From Arion vulgaris (taxonomy: Eukaryota > Mollusca > Gastropoda > Stylommatophora > Arionidae), in contig CM036762.1 in the NCBI GenBank assembly GCA_020796225.1, positions 16,358,786 through 16,422,785 on the forward strand: a DNA stretch of 64,000 bases. The letters run 5' to 3'. How positions within the stretch are numbered: the first letter of the stretch is position 1; every line of letters starts with the position of its first letter. The notes below the pieces were generated by a model. That model saw nothing but the letters and a program-made list of their open reading frames with translations. It ran no database searches and had not been told where the DNA came from. Below, piece after piece: positions 1 to 13,330 of this stretch. Made by a program: the position numbers and the translations under genes.

Positions 1-3000
1 TGATCACGTTTATATTGTTGATCTCGTTTATATTAGCTTGTGATCTCGTTTATATTGTTGATCACGTTTATATTGTTGATCACGTTTATATTGTTGATCA
101 CGTTTATATTGTTGATCACGTTTATATTGTTGATCTCGTTTATATTGTTGATATCGTTTATATTGTTGATCTCGTTTATATTGTTGATCACGTTTATATT
201 GTTGATCACGTTTATATTGTTGATCACGTTTATATTGTTGATCTCGTTTATAATTGTTGATCCTTTTTATATTGTTGATCTCGTTTATATTGTTGATCTC
301 GTTTATATTGTTGATCTCGTTTATATTGTTGATCTCGTTTATATTGTTGATCTCGTTTATATTGTTGATCACGTTTATATTGTTGATCACGTTTATATTG
401 TTGATCACGTTTATATTGTTGATCACGTTTATATTGTTGATCTCGTTTATATTGTTGATCTCGTTTATATTGTTGATCTCGTTTATATTGTTGATCCGTT
501 TATATTGTTGATCTCGTTTATATTGTTGATCCGTTTATATTGTTGATCCGTTTATATTGTTGATCTCGTTTATATTGTTGATCTCGTTTATAGGCTTTGT
601 TGATCATTTTACGTATATTGTTGATCCGTTTATATTGTTGATCTCGTTTATATTGTTGATCTCGTTTATATTGTTGATCACGTTTATATTGTTGATCTCG
701 TTTATATTGTTGATCACGTTTATATTGTTGATCTCGTTTATATTGCTGATAGATCACGTTTATATTGTTGATCACGTTTATATTGTTGATCTCTGTTATA
801 TACATAATTGTTGATCACGTTTATATTGTTGATCTCGTTTATATTGTTGATCACGTTTATATTGTTGATCACGTTTATATTGTTGATCTCGTTTATATTG
901 TTGATCACGTTTATATTGTTGATCACGTTTATATTGTTGATCTCGTTTATATTGTTGATCACGTTTATATTGTTGATCACGTTTATATTGTTGATCACGT
1001 TTATATTGTTGATCTCGTTTATATTGTTGATCTCGTTTATATTGTTGATCACGTTTATATTGTTGATCTCGTTTATATTGTTGATCACGTTTATATTGTT
1101 GATCACGTTTATATTGTTGATCTCGTTTATATTGTTGATCACGTTTATATTGTTGATCACGTTTATATTGTTGATCACGTTTATATTGTTGATCACGTTT
1201 ATATTGTTGATCACGTTTATATTGTTGATCACGTTTATATTGTTGATCACGTTTATATTGTTGATCACGTTTATATTGTTGATCACGTTTATATTGTTGA
1301 TCACGTTTATATTGTTGATCTTTTGTTTATATTGTTGATCACAGTTTATATTAGTTGATCCGTTTATATTGTTGATCTCGTTTATATTGTTGATCACGTT
1401 TATATTGTTGATCTCGTTTATATTGTTGATCTCGTTTATATTGTTGATCACGTTTATATTGCTGTTTTGATCACGTTTATATTGTTGATCTGTTTATATT
1501 GTTGATCTCGTTTATATTGTTGATCACGTTTATATTGTTGATCTCGTTTATATTGTTGATCTCGTTTATATTGTTGATCCGTTTATATTGTTGATCTCGT
1601 TTATATTGTTGATCTCGTTTATATTGTTGATCTCGTTTATATTGTTGATCCGTTTATATTGTTGATCTCGTTTATATTGTTGATCTCTGTTTATATTGTT
1701 GATCCGTTTATATTGTTGATCTCGTTTATATTGTTGATCACGTTTATATTGTTGATCTCGTTTATATTGTTGATCTCGTTTATATTGTTGATCACGTTTA
1801 TATTGTTGATCTCGTTTATATTGTTGATCTCGTTTATATTGTTGATCTCGTTTATATTGTTGATCTCGTTTATATGTTGATCACGTTTATATTGTTGATC
1901 TCGTTTATATCATTGTTGATCTGTTTATATTGTTGATCACGTTTATATTGTTGATCTCGTTTATATTGTTGATCTAGTTTATATTGTTGATCTCGTTTAT
2001 ATTGTTGATCTCGTTTATATTGTTGATCCTGTTTATATTGTTGATCTCGTTTATATTGTTGATCTCGTTTATATTGTTGATCTCGTTTATATTGTTGATC
2101 ACGTTTATATTGTTGATCTCGTTTATATTGTTGATCTCGTTTATATTGTTGATCCGTTTATATTGTTGATCTCGTTTATATTGTTGATCTCTGTTTATAT
2201 TGTTGATCTCGTTTATATTGTTGATCCGTTTATATTGTTGATCCGTTTATATTGTTGATCACGTTTATATTGTTGATCTCGTTTATATTGTTGATCACGT
2301 TTATATTGTTGATCTCGTTTATATTGTTGATCCTTGCTTTATATTGTTGATCACGTTTATATTGTTGATCTCGTTTATATTGTTGATCACGTTTATATTG
2401 TTGGATCTGTTTATATTGTTGATCTCTGTTTATATTGTTGATCTCTGTTTATATTGTTGATCCTCTTTATATTGTTGATCCTGTTTATATTGTTGATCCG
2501 TTTATATTGTTGATCTTGTTGTCATATTGTTGATCCGTTTATATTGTTGATCACGTTTATATTGTTGATCACGTTTATATTGTTGATCTCGTTTATATTG
2601 TTGATCACGTTTATATTGTTGATCTCGTTTATATTGTTGATCTCGTTTATATTGTTGATCTCGTTTATATTGTTGATCACGTTTATATTGTTGATCACGT
2701 TTATATTGTTGATCACGTTTATATTGTTGATCTCGTTTATATTGTTGATCTTGTTTATATTGTTGATCTCGTTATATTGTTGATCACGTTTATATTGTTG
2801 ATCACGTTTATATTGTTGATCACGTTTATATTGTTGATCTCGTTTATATTGTTGATCTCGTTTATATTGTTGATCACGTTTATATTGTTGATCTCGTTTA
2901 TATTGTTTGATCTCTGCTTTATATTGTTGATCTCGTTTATATTGTTGATCTCGTTTATATTGTTGATCACGTTTATATTGTTGATCTCGTTTATATTGTT

Positions 3001-6000
3001 GATCTCGTTTATATTGTTGATCTCGTTTATATTGTTGATCCGTTTATATTGTTGATCCGTTTATATTGTTGATCCGTTTATATTGTTGATCCGTTTATAT
3101 TGTTGATCTCGTTTATATTGTTGATCTCGTTTATATTGTTGATCCGTTTATATTGTTGATCACGTTATATTGTTGATCTCGTTTATATTGTTGATCCGTT
3201 TATATTGTTGATCCGTTTATATTGTTGATCTCGTTTATATTGTTGATCTCGTTTATATTGTTGATCCTCGTTTATATTGTTGATCACGTTTATATTGTTG
3301 ATCTCGTTTATATTGTTGATCACGTTTATATTGTTGATCTCGTTTATATTGTTGATCTCGTTTATATTGTTGATCTTGTTTATATTGTTGATCTCGTTTA
3401 TATTGTTGATCACGTTTATATTGTTGATCACGTTTATATTGTTGATCTCTTTTATATTGTTGATCTCGTTTATATTGTTGATCACGTTTATATTGTTGAT
3501 CCTGTCTTATATTGTTGATCTCGTTATTTGATCGTTAGTTGATCACTGTTTATATTGTTGATCTCGTTTATATTGTTGATCTCGTTTATATTGTTGATCT
3601 CGTTTATATTGTTGATCCGTTTATATTGATCTGTTTATGGATCTCGTTTATATTGTTGATCACGTTTATATTGTTGATCACGTTTATATTGTTGATCTAT
3701 ATTGTTGACGTTTATATTGTTGATCCGTTTATATTGTTGATCTCGTTTATATTGTTGATCTCGTTTATATTGTTGATCACGTTTATATTGTTGATCACGT
3801 TTATATTGTTGATCTCGTTTATATTGTTGATCACGTTTATATTGTTGATCACGTTTATATTGTTGATCTCGTTTATATTGTTGATCTCGTTTATATTGTT
3901 GATCCGTTTATATTGTTGATCTCGTTTATATTGTTGATCACGTTTATATTGTTGATCACGTTTATATTGTTGATCTCGTTTATATTGTTGATCACGTTTA
4001 TATTGTTGATCACGTTTATATTGTTGATCTCGTTTATATTGTTGATCTCGTTTATATTGTTGATCACGTTTATATTGTTGATCACGTTTATATTGTTGAT
4101 CTCGTTTATATTGTTGATCACGTTTATATTGTTGATCTCGTTTATATTGTTGATCACGTTTATATTGTTGATCTAGTTTATATTGTTGATCTCGTTTATA
4201 TTGTTGATCACGTTTATATTGTTGATCTCGTTTATATTGTTGATCACGTTTATATTGTTGATCACGTTTATATTGTTGATCTCGTTTATATTGTTGATCT
4301 CGTTTATATTGTTGATCCGTTTATATTGTTGATCACGTTTATATTGTTGATTCCGTTTATATTGTTGATCTCGTTTATATTGTTGATCACGTTTATATTG
4401 TTGATCTCGTTTATATTGTTGATCTCGTTTATATTGTTGATCTCTTATTGTGACGTTTATATTGTTGATCCGTTTATATTGTTGATCTCGTTTATATTGT
4501 TGATCTCGTTTATATTGTTGATCTCGTTTATATTGTTGATCTCGTTTATATTGTTGATCCGTTTATATTGTTGATCTCGTTTATATTGTTGATCCATGCC
4601 GTTTATATTGTTGATCCGTTTATATTGTTGATCTCGTTTATATTGTTGATCTCGTTTATATTGTTGATCCGTTTATATTGTTGATCCGTTTATATTGTTG
4701 ATCTCGTTTATATTGTTGATCTCGTTTATATTGTCTGATTGATCCGTTATATTGTTGATCCTGTTTATATTGTTGATCCTGTTTATATTGTTGATCTCGT
4801 TTATATTGTTGATCCGTTTATATTGTTGATCTCGTTTATATTGTTGATCTGTTTTATATTGTTGATCTCGTTTATATTGTTGATCTCGTTTATATTGTTG
4901 ATCTTGTTTATATTGTTGATCCGTTTATATTGTTGATCCGTTTATATTGTTGATCTCGTTTATATTGTTGATCCGTTTATATTGTTGATCCTGTTTATAT
5001 TGTTGATCTCGTTTATATTGTTGATCTCGTTTATATTGTTGATCTCGTTTATATTGTTGATCTCGTTTATATTGTTGATCCGTTTATATTGTTGATCCGT
5101 TATATTGTTGATCTCGTTTATATTGTTGATCTCGTTTATATTGTTGATCACTTTTATATTGTTGATCCGTTTATATTTGATCCGTTTATATTGTTGATCC
5201 GTTTATATTGTTGATCCGTTATATTGATCGTTATTGTTGATCCGTTTATATGTGTTGATCTCGTTTATATTGTTGATCTCGTTTATATTGTTGATCTCGT
5301 TTATATTGTTGATCTCGTTTATATTTTGATCTGATTTTGATCCTTATATTGTTGATCTCGTTTATATTGTTGATCTCGTTTATATTGTTGATCTCGTTTA
5401 TATTGTTGATCCGTTTATATTGTTGGATCAACGTTTATATTGTTGATCACGTTTATATTGTTGATCACGTTTATATTGTTGATCACGTTTATATTGTTGA
5501 TCTCGTTTATATTGTTGATCTCGTTTATATTGTTGATCCGTTTATATTGTTGATCCGTTTATATTGTTGATCACGTTTATATTGTTGATCCGTTTATATT
5601 GTTGATCTCTGTTTATATTGTTGATCTCGTTTATATTGTTGATCTCGTTTATATTGTTGATCCGTTTATATTGTTGATCACGTTTATATTGTTGATCCGT
5701 TTTTTAGTATTGTTGATCCGTTTATATTGTTGATCTCTGCTTTATATTGTTGATCCGTTTATAGTTATGTTGATCTCGTTTATATTGTTGATCTCGTTTA
5801 TATTGTTGATCTCGTTTATATTGTTGATCCGTTATATCGTTAGATCTCGTTTATATTTGATCTGTTTATATTGTTGATCTCGTTTATATTGTTGATCCGT
5901 ATATTGTGATCCGTATTGTTGATCCGCTTATATTGTTGATCTCGTTTATATTGTTGATCTCGTTTATATTGTTGATCTCGTTTATATTGTTGATCTCGTT

Positions 6001-9000
6001 TATATTGTTGATCTCGTTTATATTGTTGATCTCGTTTATATTGTTGATCTCGTTTATATTGTTGATCTCGTTTATATTGTTGATCTCGTTTATATTGTTG
6101 ATCTCGTTTATATTGTTGATCTCGTTTATATTGTTGATCCGTATAGTTGATCTCGTTTATATTGTTGATCTCGTTTATATTGTTGATCCGTTATTATTGA
6201 TCCTTAAGTTGGATCTCGTTTATATTGTTGATCTCGTTTATATTGTTGATCCGTTTATATTGTTGATCCGTTTATATTGTTGATCCGTTTATATTGTTGA
6301 TCTCGTTTATATTGTTGATCTCGTTTATATTGTTGATCCGTTATATTGTTGATCCGTTTATATTGTTGATCTCGTTTATATTGTTGATCCGTTTATATTG
6401 TTGATCTCGTTTATATTGTTGATCCGTTTATATTGTTGATCTGTTTATATTGTTGATCCGTTTATATTGTTGATCACGTTTATATTGTTGATCCGTTTAT
6501 ATTGTTGATCCGTTTATATTGTTGATCTCGTTTATATTGTTGATCCGTTTATATTGTTGATCCGTTTATATTGTTGATCCGTTTATATTGTTGATCTCGT
6601 TTATATTGTTGATCACGTTTATATTGTTGATCACGTTTATATTGTTGATCACGTTTATATTGTTGATATTGTTGATCTCGTTTATATTGTTGATCTCGTT
6701 TATATTGTTGATCTCGTTATCATTGTTGATCCGTTTATATTGTTGATCTCGTTTATATTGTTGATCCGTTTATATTGTTGATCTCGTTTATATTGTTGAT
6801 CCGTTTATATTGTTGATCCGTTTATATTGTTGATCTGTTTATATTGTTGATCTGTTTATATTGTTGATCACGTTTATATTGTTGATCTCGTTTATATTGT
6901 TGATCTCGGTTATATTGTTGATCACGTTTATATTGTTGATCTCGTTTATATTGTTGATCACGTTTATATTGTTGATCCTGTTTATACTTGTTGATCTCGT
7001 TTATATTGTTGATCCTGTTATATTGTTGATCTCGTTATATTGTTGATCTCGTTTATATTGTTGATCCGTTTATGATTTAGTTGATCACGATTTGATCTAT
7101 ATGTTGATCTCGTTTATATGTTGATCTGTTTATATTGTTGATCCGTTTATATGTGATCTTTTATTGTTGATCTGTTTATATTGTTGATCCGTTATATTGT
7201 TGATCTCGTTTATATTTGATCCGTTTATATGTTGATCTCGTTATATGTTGATCTCGTTTATATTGTTGATCCTGCTTTATATTGTTGATCCGTTTATATT
7301 GTTGATCTCGTTTATATTGTTGATCCGTTTATATTGTTGATCTCGTTTATATTGTTGATCCGTTTATATTGTTGATCCGTTATATTGTTGATCCGTTTAT
7401 ATTGTTGATCCGTTTATATTGTTGATCTCGTTTATATTGTTGATCTCGTTTATATTGTTGATCCGTTTATATTGTTGATCTCGTTATATTGTTGATCTCG
7501 TTTATATTGTTGATCTCGTTTATATTGTTGATCCGTTTATATTGTTGAATCTACGTTTATATTGTTGATCCGTTTATATTGTTGATCCGTTTATATTGTT
7601 GATCTCGTTTACGTTTATATTGTTGATCTCGTTTATATTGTTGATCCGTTTATATTGTTGATCCGTTTATATTGTTGATCCGTTTATATTGTTGATCCTG
7701 TTTATATTGTTGATCCGTTTATATTGTTGATTCATTTTATTTGTTGATCCGTTTATATTGTTGATCCGTTTATATTGTTGATCTGTTTATATTGTTGATC
7801 TCGTTTATATTGTTGATCCGTTTATATTGTTGATCTCGTTTATATTGTTGATCTCGTTTATATTGTTGATCCGTTTATATTGTTGATCTGTTTATATTGT
7901 TGATCCGTTTATATTGTTGATCCGTTTATTTGTGATCCGTTTATATGTTGATCTCGTTTATATTGTTGATCCTGTTTATATTGTTGATCCCGTTTATATT
8001 GTTGATCCTGTTTATATTGTTGATCCGTTTATATTGTTGATCCGTTTATATTGTTGATCTCGTTTATATTGTTGATCTCCGTTTATATTGTTGATCCTGT
8101 TTATATTGTTGATCCGTTTATATGTTGATCTGTTATATTGTGATCCGTTTATATTGTTGATCTCGTTTATATTGTTGATCCGTTTATATTGTTGATCCGT
8201 TTATATTGTTGATCCGTTTATATTGTTGATCTCGTTATATTGTTGATCCGTTTATAGTTGACCGTATATTGTTGTCCTTTATATTGTTGATCTCGTTTAT
8301 ATTGTTGATCCGTTTATATTGTTGACTCCGTTTATATTGTTGATCCGTTTATATTGTTGATCTCGTTTAATATTGTTGATCCGTTTATATTGTTGATCTC
8401 GTTATATTGTTGATCCGTTATATTGTTGATCACGTTTATATTGTTGATCATCGTTTATATTGTTGATCCGTTTATATTGTTGATCCGTTTATATTGTTGA
8501 TCCGCTATATTGTTGATCCGTTTATATTGTTGATCCGTTTATATTGTTGATCTCACGTTTAATTGTTGATCACGTTTATATTGTTGATCCGTTTATATTG
8601 TTGATCCGTTTATATTGTTGATCCGTTTATATTGTTGATCCGTTAATTGTGATCTCGTTATATTGTTGATCTCACGTTTATATTGTTGATCACGTTTATA
8701 TTGTTGATCCGTTTATATTGTTGATCCGTTTATATTGTTGATCACGTTTATATTGTTGATCCGTTTATATTGTTGATCCGTTTATATTGTTGATCCGTTT
8801 ATATTGTTGATCACGTTATATTGTTGATCCGTTTATATTGTTGATCCGCTTTAATTGTTGATCCGTTTATATTGTTGATCACGTTTATATTGTTGATCCG
8901 TTATATTGTTGATCACGTTTATATTGTTGATCACGTTTATATTGTTGATCACGTTTATATTGTTGATCCGTTTATTGTTGATCCGTTTATATTGTTGATC

Positions 9001-10181
9001 CGTTTATATTGTTGATCCGTATATTGTTGATCAGTTTATGTGTTGATCCGTTTATATTGTTGATCCTGTTATATTGTTGATCACGTTTATATTGTTGATC
9101 TGTTTATATTGTTGATCACGTTTATATTGTTGATCACGTTTATATTGTTGATCACGTTTATATTGTTGATCACGTTTATATTGTTGATCACGTTTATATT
9201 GTTGATCACGTTTATATTGCTGATCCGTTTATATTGTCTGATCTGTTATATTGTTGATCTCGTTTATATTGTTGATCTCGTTTATATTGTTGATCCGTTA
9301 TATGTTGATCTGTTTATATTGTTGATCCTGTTTATATTGTTGATCCGTTTATATTGTTGATCCTCGCTTATATTGTTGATCCTGTTTATATTGTTGATCT
9401 CGTTTATATTGTTGATCCGTTTATATTGTTGATCCGTTTATATTGTTGATCCGTTTATATGTTGATCCGTTTATATTGTTGATCCTCGTTTATATTGTTG
9501 ATCCGTTTATATTGTTGATCCGTTTATATTGTTGATCCTGTTTATATTGTTGATCCGTTTATATTGTTGATCTGTTTATATTGTTGACTTCTGACGTTAT
9601 ATGTTGATCACGTTATATTGTTGATCTGTTTATACCGTTTATATTGTTGATCTTATATTGTTGATCCGTTTATATTGTTGATCCGTTTATATTGTTGATC
9701 CGTTTATATTGTTGATCACGTTTAGTGATCACGTTTATATTGCTTGATCTCGTTTATATTGTTGATCACGTTTATATTGTGATCCGTTTATATTGTGATC
9801 CGTTTACTGTTGACGTTTTATGCACTTTATATTTGATCACGTTTATATTGTTGATCGTTATTGTGATCACGTTATATTGTTGATCTGTTTATATTGTTGA
9901 TCTCGTTAATTGTATCCGTTATATTGTTGATCACGTTTATATTGTTGATCACGTTATATTGTTGATCACGTTTATATTGTTGATCTCGTTTATATTGTTG
10001 ATCACGTTTATATTGTTGATCACGTTTATATTGTTGATCACGTTTATATTGTTGATCACGTTTATATTGTTGATCTCGTTTAATTGTTGATCACGTTTAT
10101 ATTGTTGATCTCGTTTATATTGTTGATCACGTTTATATTGTGATCTGTTTATATTGTTGATCTGTTTATATTGTTGATCTC
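1..10181. repeat. 17/18-bp satellite array, about 10.2 kb, LINE-seeded
   Basis: Head-to-tail copies of the monomer GTTTATATTGTTGATCTC fill the first 10 kb, roughly 570 units. Three main classes differ at the dinucleotide after GATC: TC and AC (18 bp) and a single C (17 bp). TC and AC units dominate to about 4.7 kb; the 17-bp class and irregular indels become common after about 5 kb. Homogeneous runs exist, for example about ten AC units near 1140-1320 and about eleven TC units near 5935-6140. Each unit carries a GATC, and AC units carry TGATCA. Because 18 is a multiple of three, four of the six frames stay open for long stretches, giving meaningless hexapeptide-repeat ORFs. The array begins beyond the left edge. 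Its last monomer (10165-10181) is also the start of the adjoining LINE fragment, and 17 bases (GAGATCAACAATATAAA on the minus strand) are identical to 39728-39744 in another copy of that LINE. Confidence 0.97.
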
Positions 10182-10435
10182 TGTCTACAAATCTCGTACC
10201 ATGTATTTTTAGGCCTCATTTCTTTCGCTGTCCCTGCGGTTCCAAGACAAGGACCTCTTGTTATATTATTCTCAGGTTGCAAAGTGTGTCCTATCCAGCG
10301 TCTTTTTAAAACCCTTGGTTCACTGGAATCTGTCTTGTTCTCTCCATAACTTCCACGTTTATGACCCTATCATACCATATCAGTCTCTATTCTGGAGACA
10401 CCAGTTGATGAAATGTTTCAATGTATGAGTGGATT
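10165..10435 (-). mobile_element. LINE group 1 3' fragment (RT C-terminal tail), degenerate
   Basis: Read on the minus strand this gives a degraded version of the tail found after the reverse transcriptase of non-LTR elements: a segment like FIN.CL, then RTRQIPV, then RWIGHT-like, then a region matching the 39575-39850 and 22840-23350 copies. It is frameshifted and carries no intact ORF. Its left end overlaps the last satellite monomer in the correct LINE register, which is the key evidence for the origin of the satellite. Assignment to a named clade is not possible from this fragment. Confidence 0.8.
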
Positions 10436-10890
10436 GTATTATTCTTTCCGGTTGAAATCTGACGCGATATTTTTTTAGTGATATTATAATGCGCAATGAA
10501 ATATTGATATGAAAGTGAGACTGAAATATTTCAATTTTATGATTCATTTTGAAAAGTTTGCTTAAAAAAGTTTATGTAAGAAAAACTAACATCAGCAGCA
10601 ACAACAAAAAAGTAATGATGAAGCAAAAAAAAATAATAATTTGCTGTCTTGGTACATATATTTTAACTGGAATATTTAAATGCCTTCTGGTATGGTTCTA
10701 TCTGGGCATGGCCAATGAGTCATTCGTATGTACAATTCATTTCCGCAAATAAGGGCTGACACATACCGTTTCTGAGGAAATCTTGGTTTTTTCGTTTTTT
10801 TCTAGATAATTGCAGTCCTCGCCAACGAGATCTAACTTCTGGTTTATCTGGAGCGTTCTACTCTAAGCAGAACCGTGGCCTTCGACAAAT
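10436..10890. other. AT-rich stretch, no gene recognised
   Basis: The only ORF (10549-10752) is Lys/Asn-rich, lies in A-rich sequence and resembles no protein I know. I see no clear repeat family here. Confidence 0.5.
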
Positions 10891-11381
10891 ATACGAACGG
10901 CGGGCTCGGGTAACAATTTTAGGAAATCAGACCACAACTGTCGAGTGATCCTCGCATTCCAGTGTTGTTGTATATAGACGAATTCATTTCTTCTTCTTTG
11001 CGTTCGTTCTTTACGACCAATTTTAATCATTCTTTGTGATATGCTTGATCTTTGCCAAGAACGTGTATACGTTGCACATTGGTTTGGTAGGCCCCTAAAC
11101 GCATAAGACTTCACGTTTAGGACACATGCATCCGATTTCAGCCAAACCTCCTTAGTCGCCTCTTACGACATGCGTGGAAGGTAACAGTGGTTCTATTCTT
11201 TACACCCCAAATTTGGGCCCGGAAACCACTCGGGCGACGAATTCATTTTAAAATAACACAACATGCTAAATCAATGTTATATTATGTTACCTCAAGTTTA
11301 AAGCTTAGGAAAATCAGTATTACTAACATTTTTTTAATCAATAAATAACAATGAACGCACAGAATTGAGTAAAATTGCACA
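10891..11381. repeat. Repeat M, copy 1, interrupted by a SINE A insertion
   Basis: The flanks of the SINE at 10990-11235 (about 10891-10989 and 11249-11381) match 25905-26133 with modest divergence. That second copy has the site unoccupied. The repeat is noncoding and unclassified. Confidence 0.8.
10990..11235 (-). mobile_element. SINE family A, full copy with TSD
   Basis: A minus-strand copy of the (GAA)n-tailed family A: the tail reads TTCTTCTTTG on the plus strand at 10990 and the head ends near ACCACTCGGGC. It is flanked by an exact 13-bp target duplication GACGAATTCATTT at 10977-10989 and 11236-11248. The internal module ATGTCGTAAGAGGCGACT (here with a few substitutions) is shared with family B. 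The head resembles the box A part of a tRNA-Ser/Leu (CGAGTGGTTA), but I see no convincing box B. Confidence 0.92.
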
Positions 11382-11393
11382 ATAGCGTACATT

Positions 11394-11590
11394 GTTCTAT
11401 CAAACATATACAAAAACCAACCCATACCTAACAGGAATTTCCAATTTATCGACTAAGCTGTTCGGCCTAATGTTACCATCGGCAGCGGTTCTCTATCAAA
11501 CACATGTAAAAGTGGGACCATTTAAACGGGAATTTCCGATTTAACGACTGAGCTGGACCTACTTATGTTACAGGAGGCAGTGGTCGCTAG
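11394..11590. repeat. Imperfect direct duplication, about 98 bp x 2
   Basis: Two diverged adjacent units share blocks such as TCTATCAAACA, GGAATTTCC.ATTTA.CGACT and GGCAG.GGT. The surrounding sequence (11591-12004) has nothing else I recognise. Confidence 0.55.
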
Positions 11591-12017
11591 TATGACATCT
11601 TATATTATTCTCATGAACCTGTTACATTGACATAAATTGTATGGAGAAATAGATGTGTAATCTCAAAACGAATCTGACACAATGTCGTACTGGGGAATAA
11701 ATAATTCAAAACCTTCAGACCAAGGCCACTGTAATGAATACATCACATAGAAAACATACTAGATGCTTCAGGGTAAACCGAGTTAAAATCTAGTTTTTCT
11801 CATCTAATTTTATTCAGGATATGTTTACAAGTAAAGGTCAGGAAAGTAAAAACTAAGAACCAGTAATAAACTAATGAAAGGGAGGCAACAAAATACCAAG
11901 TAGTTTTCATATAGCAAGAGATTGGACTTGTAATCCAGCTTTATAAATTATTAATCATTGTGTTGAAGATGGTTTTTTAAATAAATTTCTGGTCCATTTT
12001 AGATTTATGCCTAAATC

Positions 12018-13317
12018 TTCTTCTTCTTCTTCTTCGATCGTTCTAGGCCTGTTTTAATCATTCTCCTTGTGATATATAAACAGCCAAACGTCCGAACGTA
12101 ATGTACGTGCACCAGCCTTCAGCACCTATTGGAGCCCAGTTGCTTATCCTTCGGTGGGGTGTTCGTTTTCAGCCAGCTTTTGATTTACTAGGGTGAGCTT
12201 TCCTAGGGTACGATCCGCTTTGCCGTATTTTTGGGCTTTGTGATCTACGCCGGGACAGTGAGTTACGCTGTTCATGCCCGTTCTGACTGAGAAATATTTC
12301 TCGGGGCTTGTAAGCTTATCCTCGGACGGCGTCTTACTCGTATAAGACACCGTGTAAAGTATCGGCCTTCGCCAATGTTCAGACCCGGACTTCCTGTCAG
12401 GTCCGTACATTGTCGGCCTTGCTTTACCGTACATTTTGAGTCTGATCCGGAGAAGGAACATTCTCAGCCTTTTCTAGACGCGCATTGGTACGTGGCAATT
12501 TGCAATTAACGTCGAAAGCACTGGCATGGGGCCGAGTACAAACAATGTAGAGGGTCGTTTCAGTCGGCGCTATCAGCGTAACTGTGTATTTTTTCGCTCG
12601 CCGCCATCACCCGCCCCAGTTATTCCGGGATGTTAGTTACGACTGCAATCGAACATTGCCCGGTTGCCCCATGGCTGGCAGTCCCGTTAGGAATCACCAA
12701 CCTCAGTTCTTCCGGGGATGTTAATTTTTAGTCGCACAGTACCTTGCACGGTTTTCCCAGGGCGGGTAGTTTCGTTATGCACTAAACGCAACTTGTTCTT
12801 TTGCGCTCGGCAAACCTTGCCCAGTACATGTGTCTGCACCAGGCTACCAATGCTAGGTCAGCTGCAATCTTCTCTCGCACCAACACGAGGGTAGACTTTT
12901 ATTCGTTACGGTCCTGTCTTATTTATTCTTGCCGACGGGCTGGCAATGTTTGCCCTCTCCTCAGGGCTTCGAGCTTCGCCCTACGTGGGCATACGTTTGG
13001 TCACTGGATGCACCTCTCATCCATGTCTGAGACGTTTCGTTGCTGTTTCTTTGCGTTCAGTGACTTGGGCAATATCTTGTTGGACATCGGTCAGGAGATT
13101 AGTGCATTTTGTTTGTATGTATCTTTATCGTGTTTCCGTACTTGCACTGCTACCACTACCAGTAGTTTTCTCTCCCCGATCCCTGCCCTCTTAGCCAGAC
13201 CGGAACCAGAGTCTGTTTCCAGGGTCACCGCGTGGAGGTTGGGGGCAGGGTCTTGGTAGCGCGCCCTCGCTAACCCTGGCTCATGTTACCACCATGACCT
13301 CATGAGCCTTTGACCCC
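12018..13317 (-). mobile_element. 1.3-kb (GAA)n-tailed retroposon (family C)
   Basis: A GC-richer insertion flanked by an exact 13-bp duplication TTATGCCTAAATC (12005-12017 and 13318-13330). Its plus-strand left end is a TTC tract, so the element is minus-strand with a (GAA)n tail, like SINE A and B. The tail-proximal 160 bp recur at 63505-63670. ORFs at 12144-12461 (minus) and 12801-13259 (plus) have no recognisable domain. It is too long for a normal SINE and has no visible reverse transcriptase, so it is probably a non-autonomous element or a heavily deleted LINE. Confidence 0.75.
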
Positions 13318-13330
13318 TTATGCCTAAATC

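Noticed and set aside
15..10000. Dozens of long ORFs with hexapeptide repeats (VYIVDH, INNINE, ITFILL, QQYKRD) on both strands
   Set aside because: The 18-bp satellite is a multiple of three and free of stops in four frames, so the frames are open by periodicity. There is no start context, codon structure or domain.
1..10181. CRISPR-like array of regular short repeats
   Set aside because: The units are contiguous with no unique spacers, and the genome is eukaryotic.
12801..13259. 152-residue ORF in GC-rich sequence
   Set aside because: It lies inside the 1.3-kb retroposon, antisense to its tail, with no recognisable domain; higher GC alone explains the open frame.
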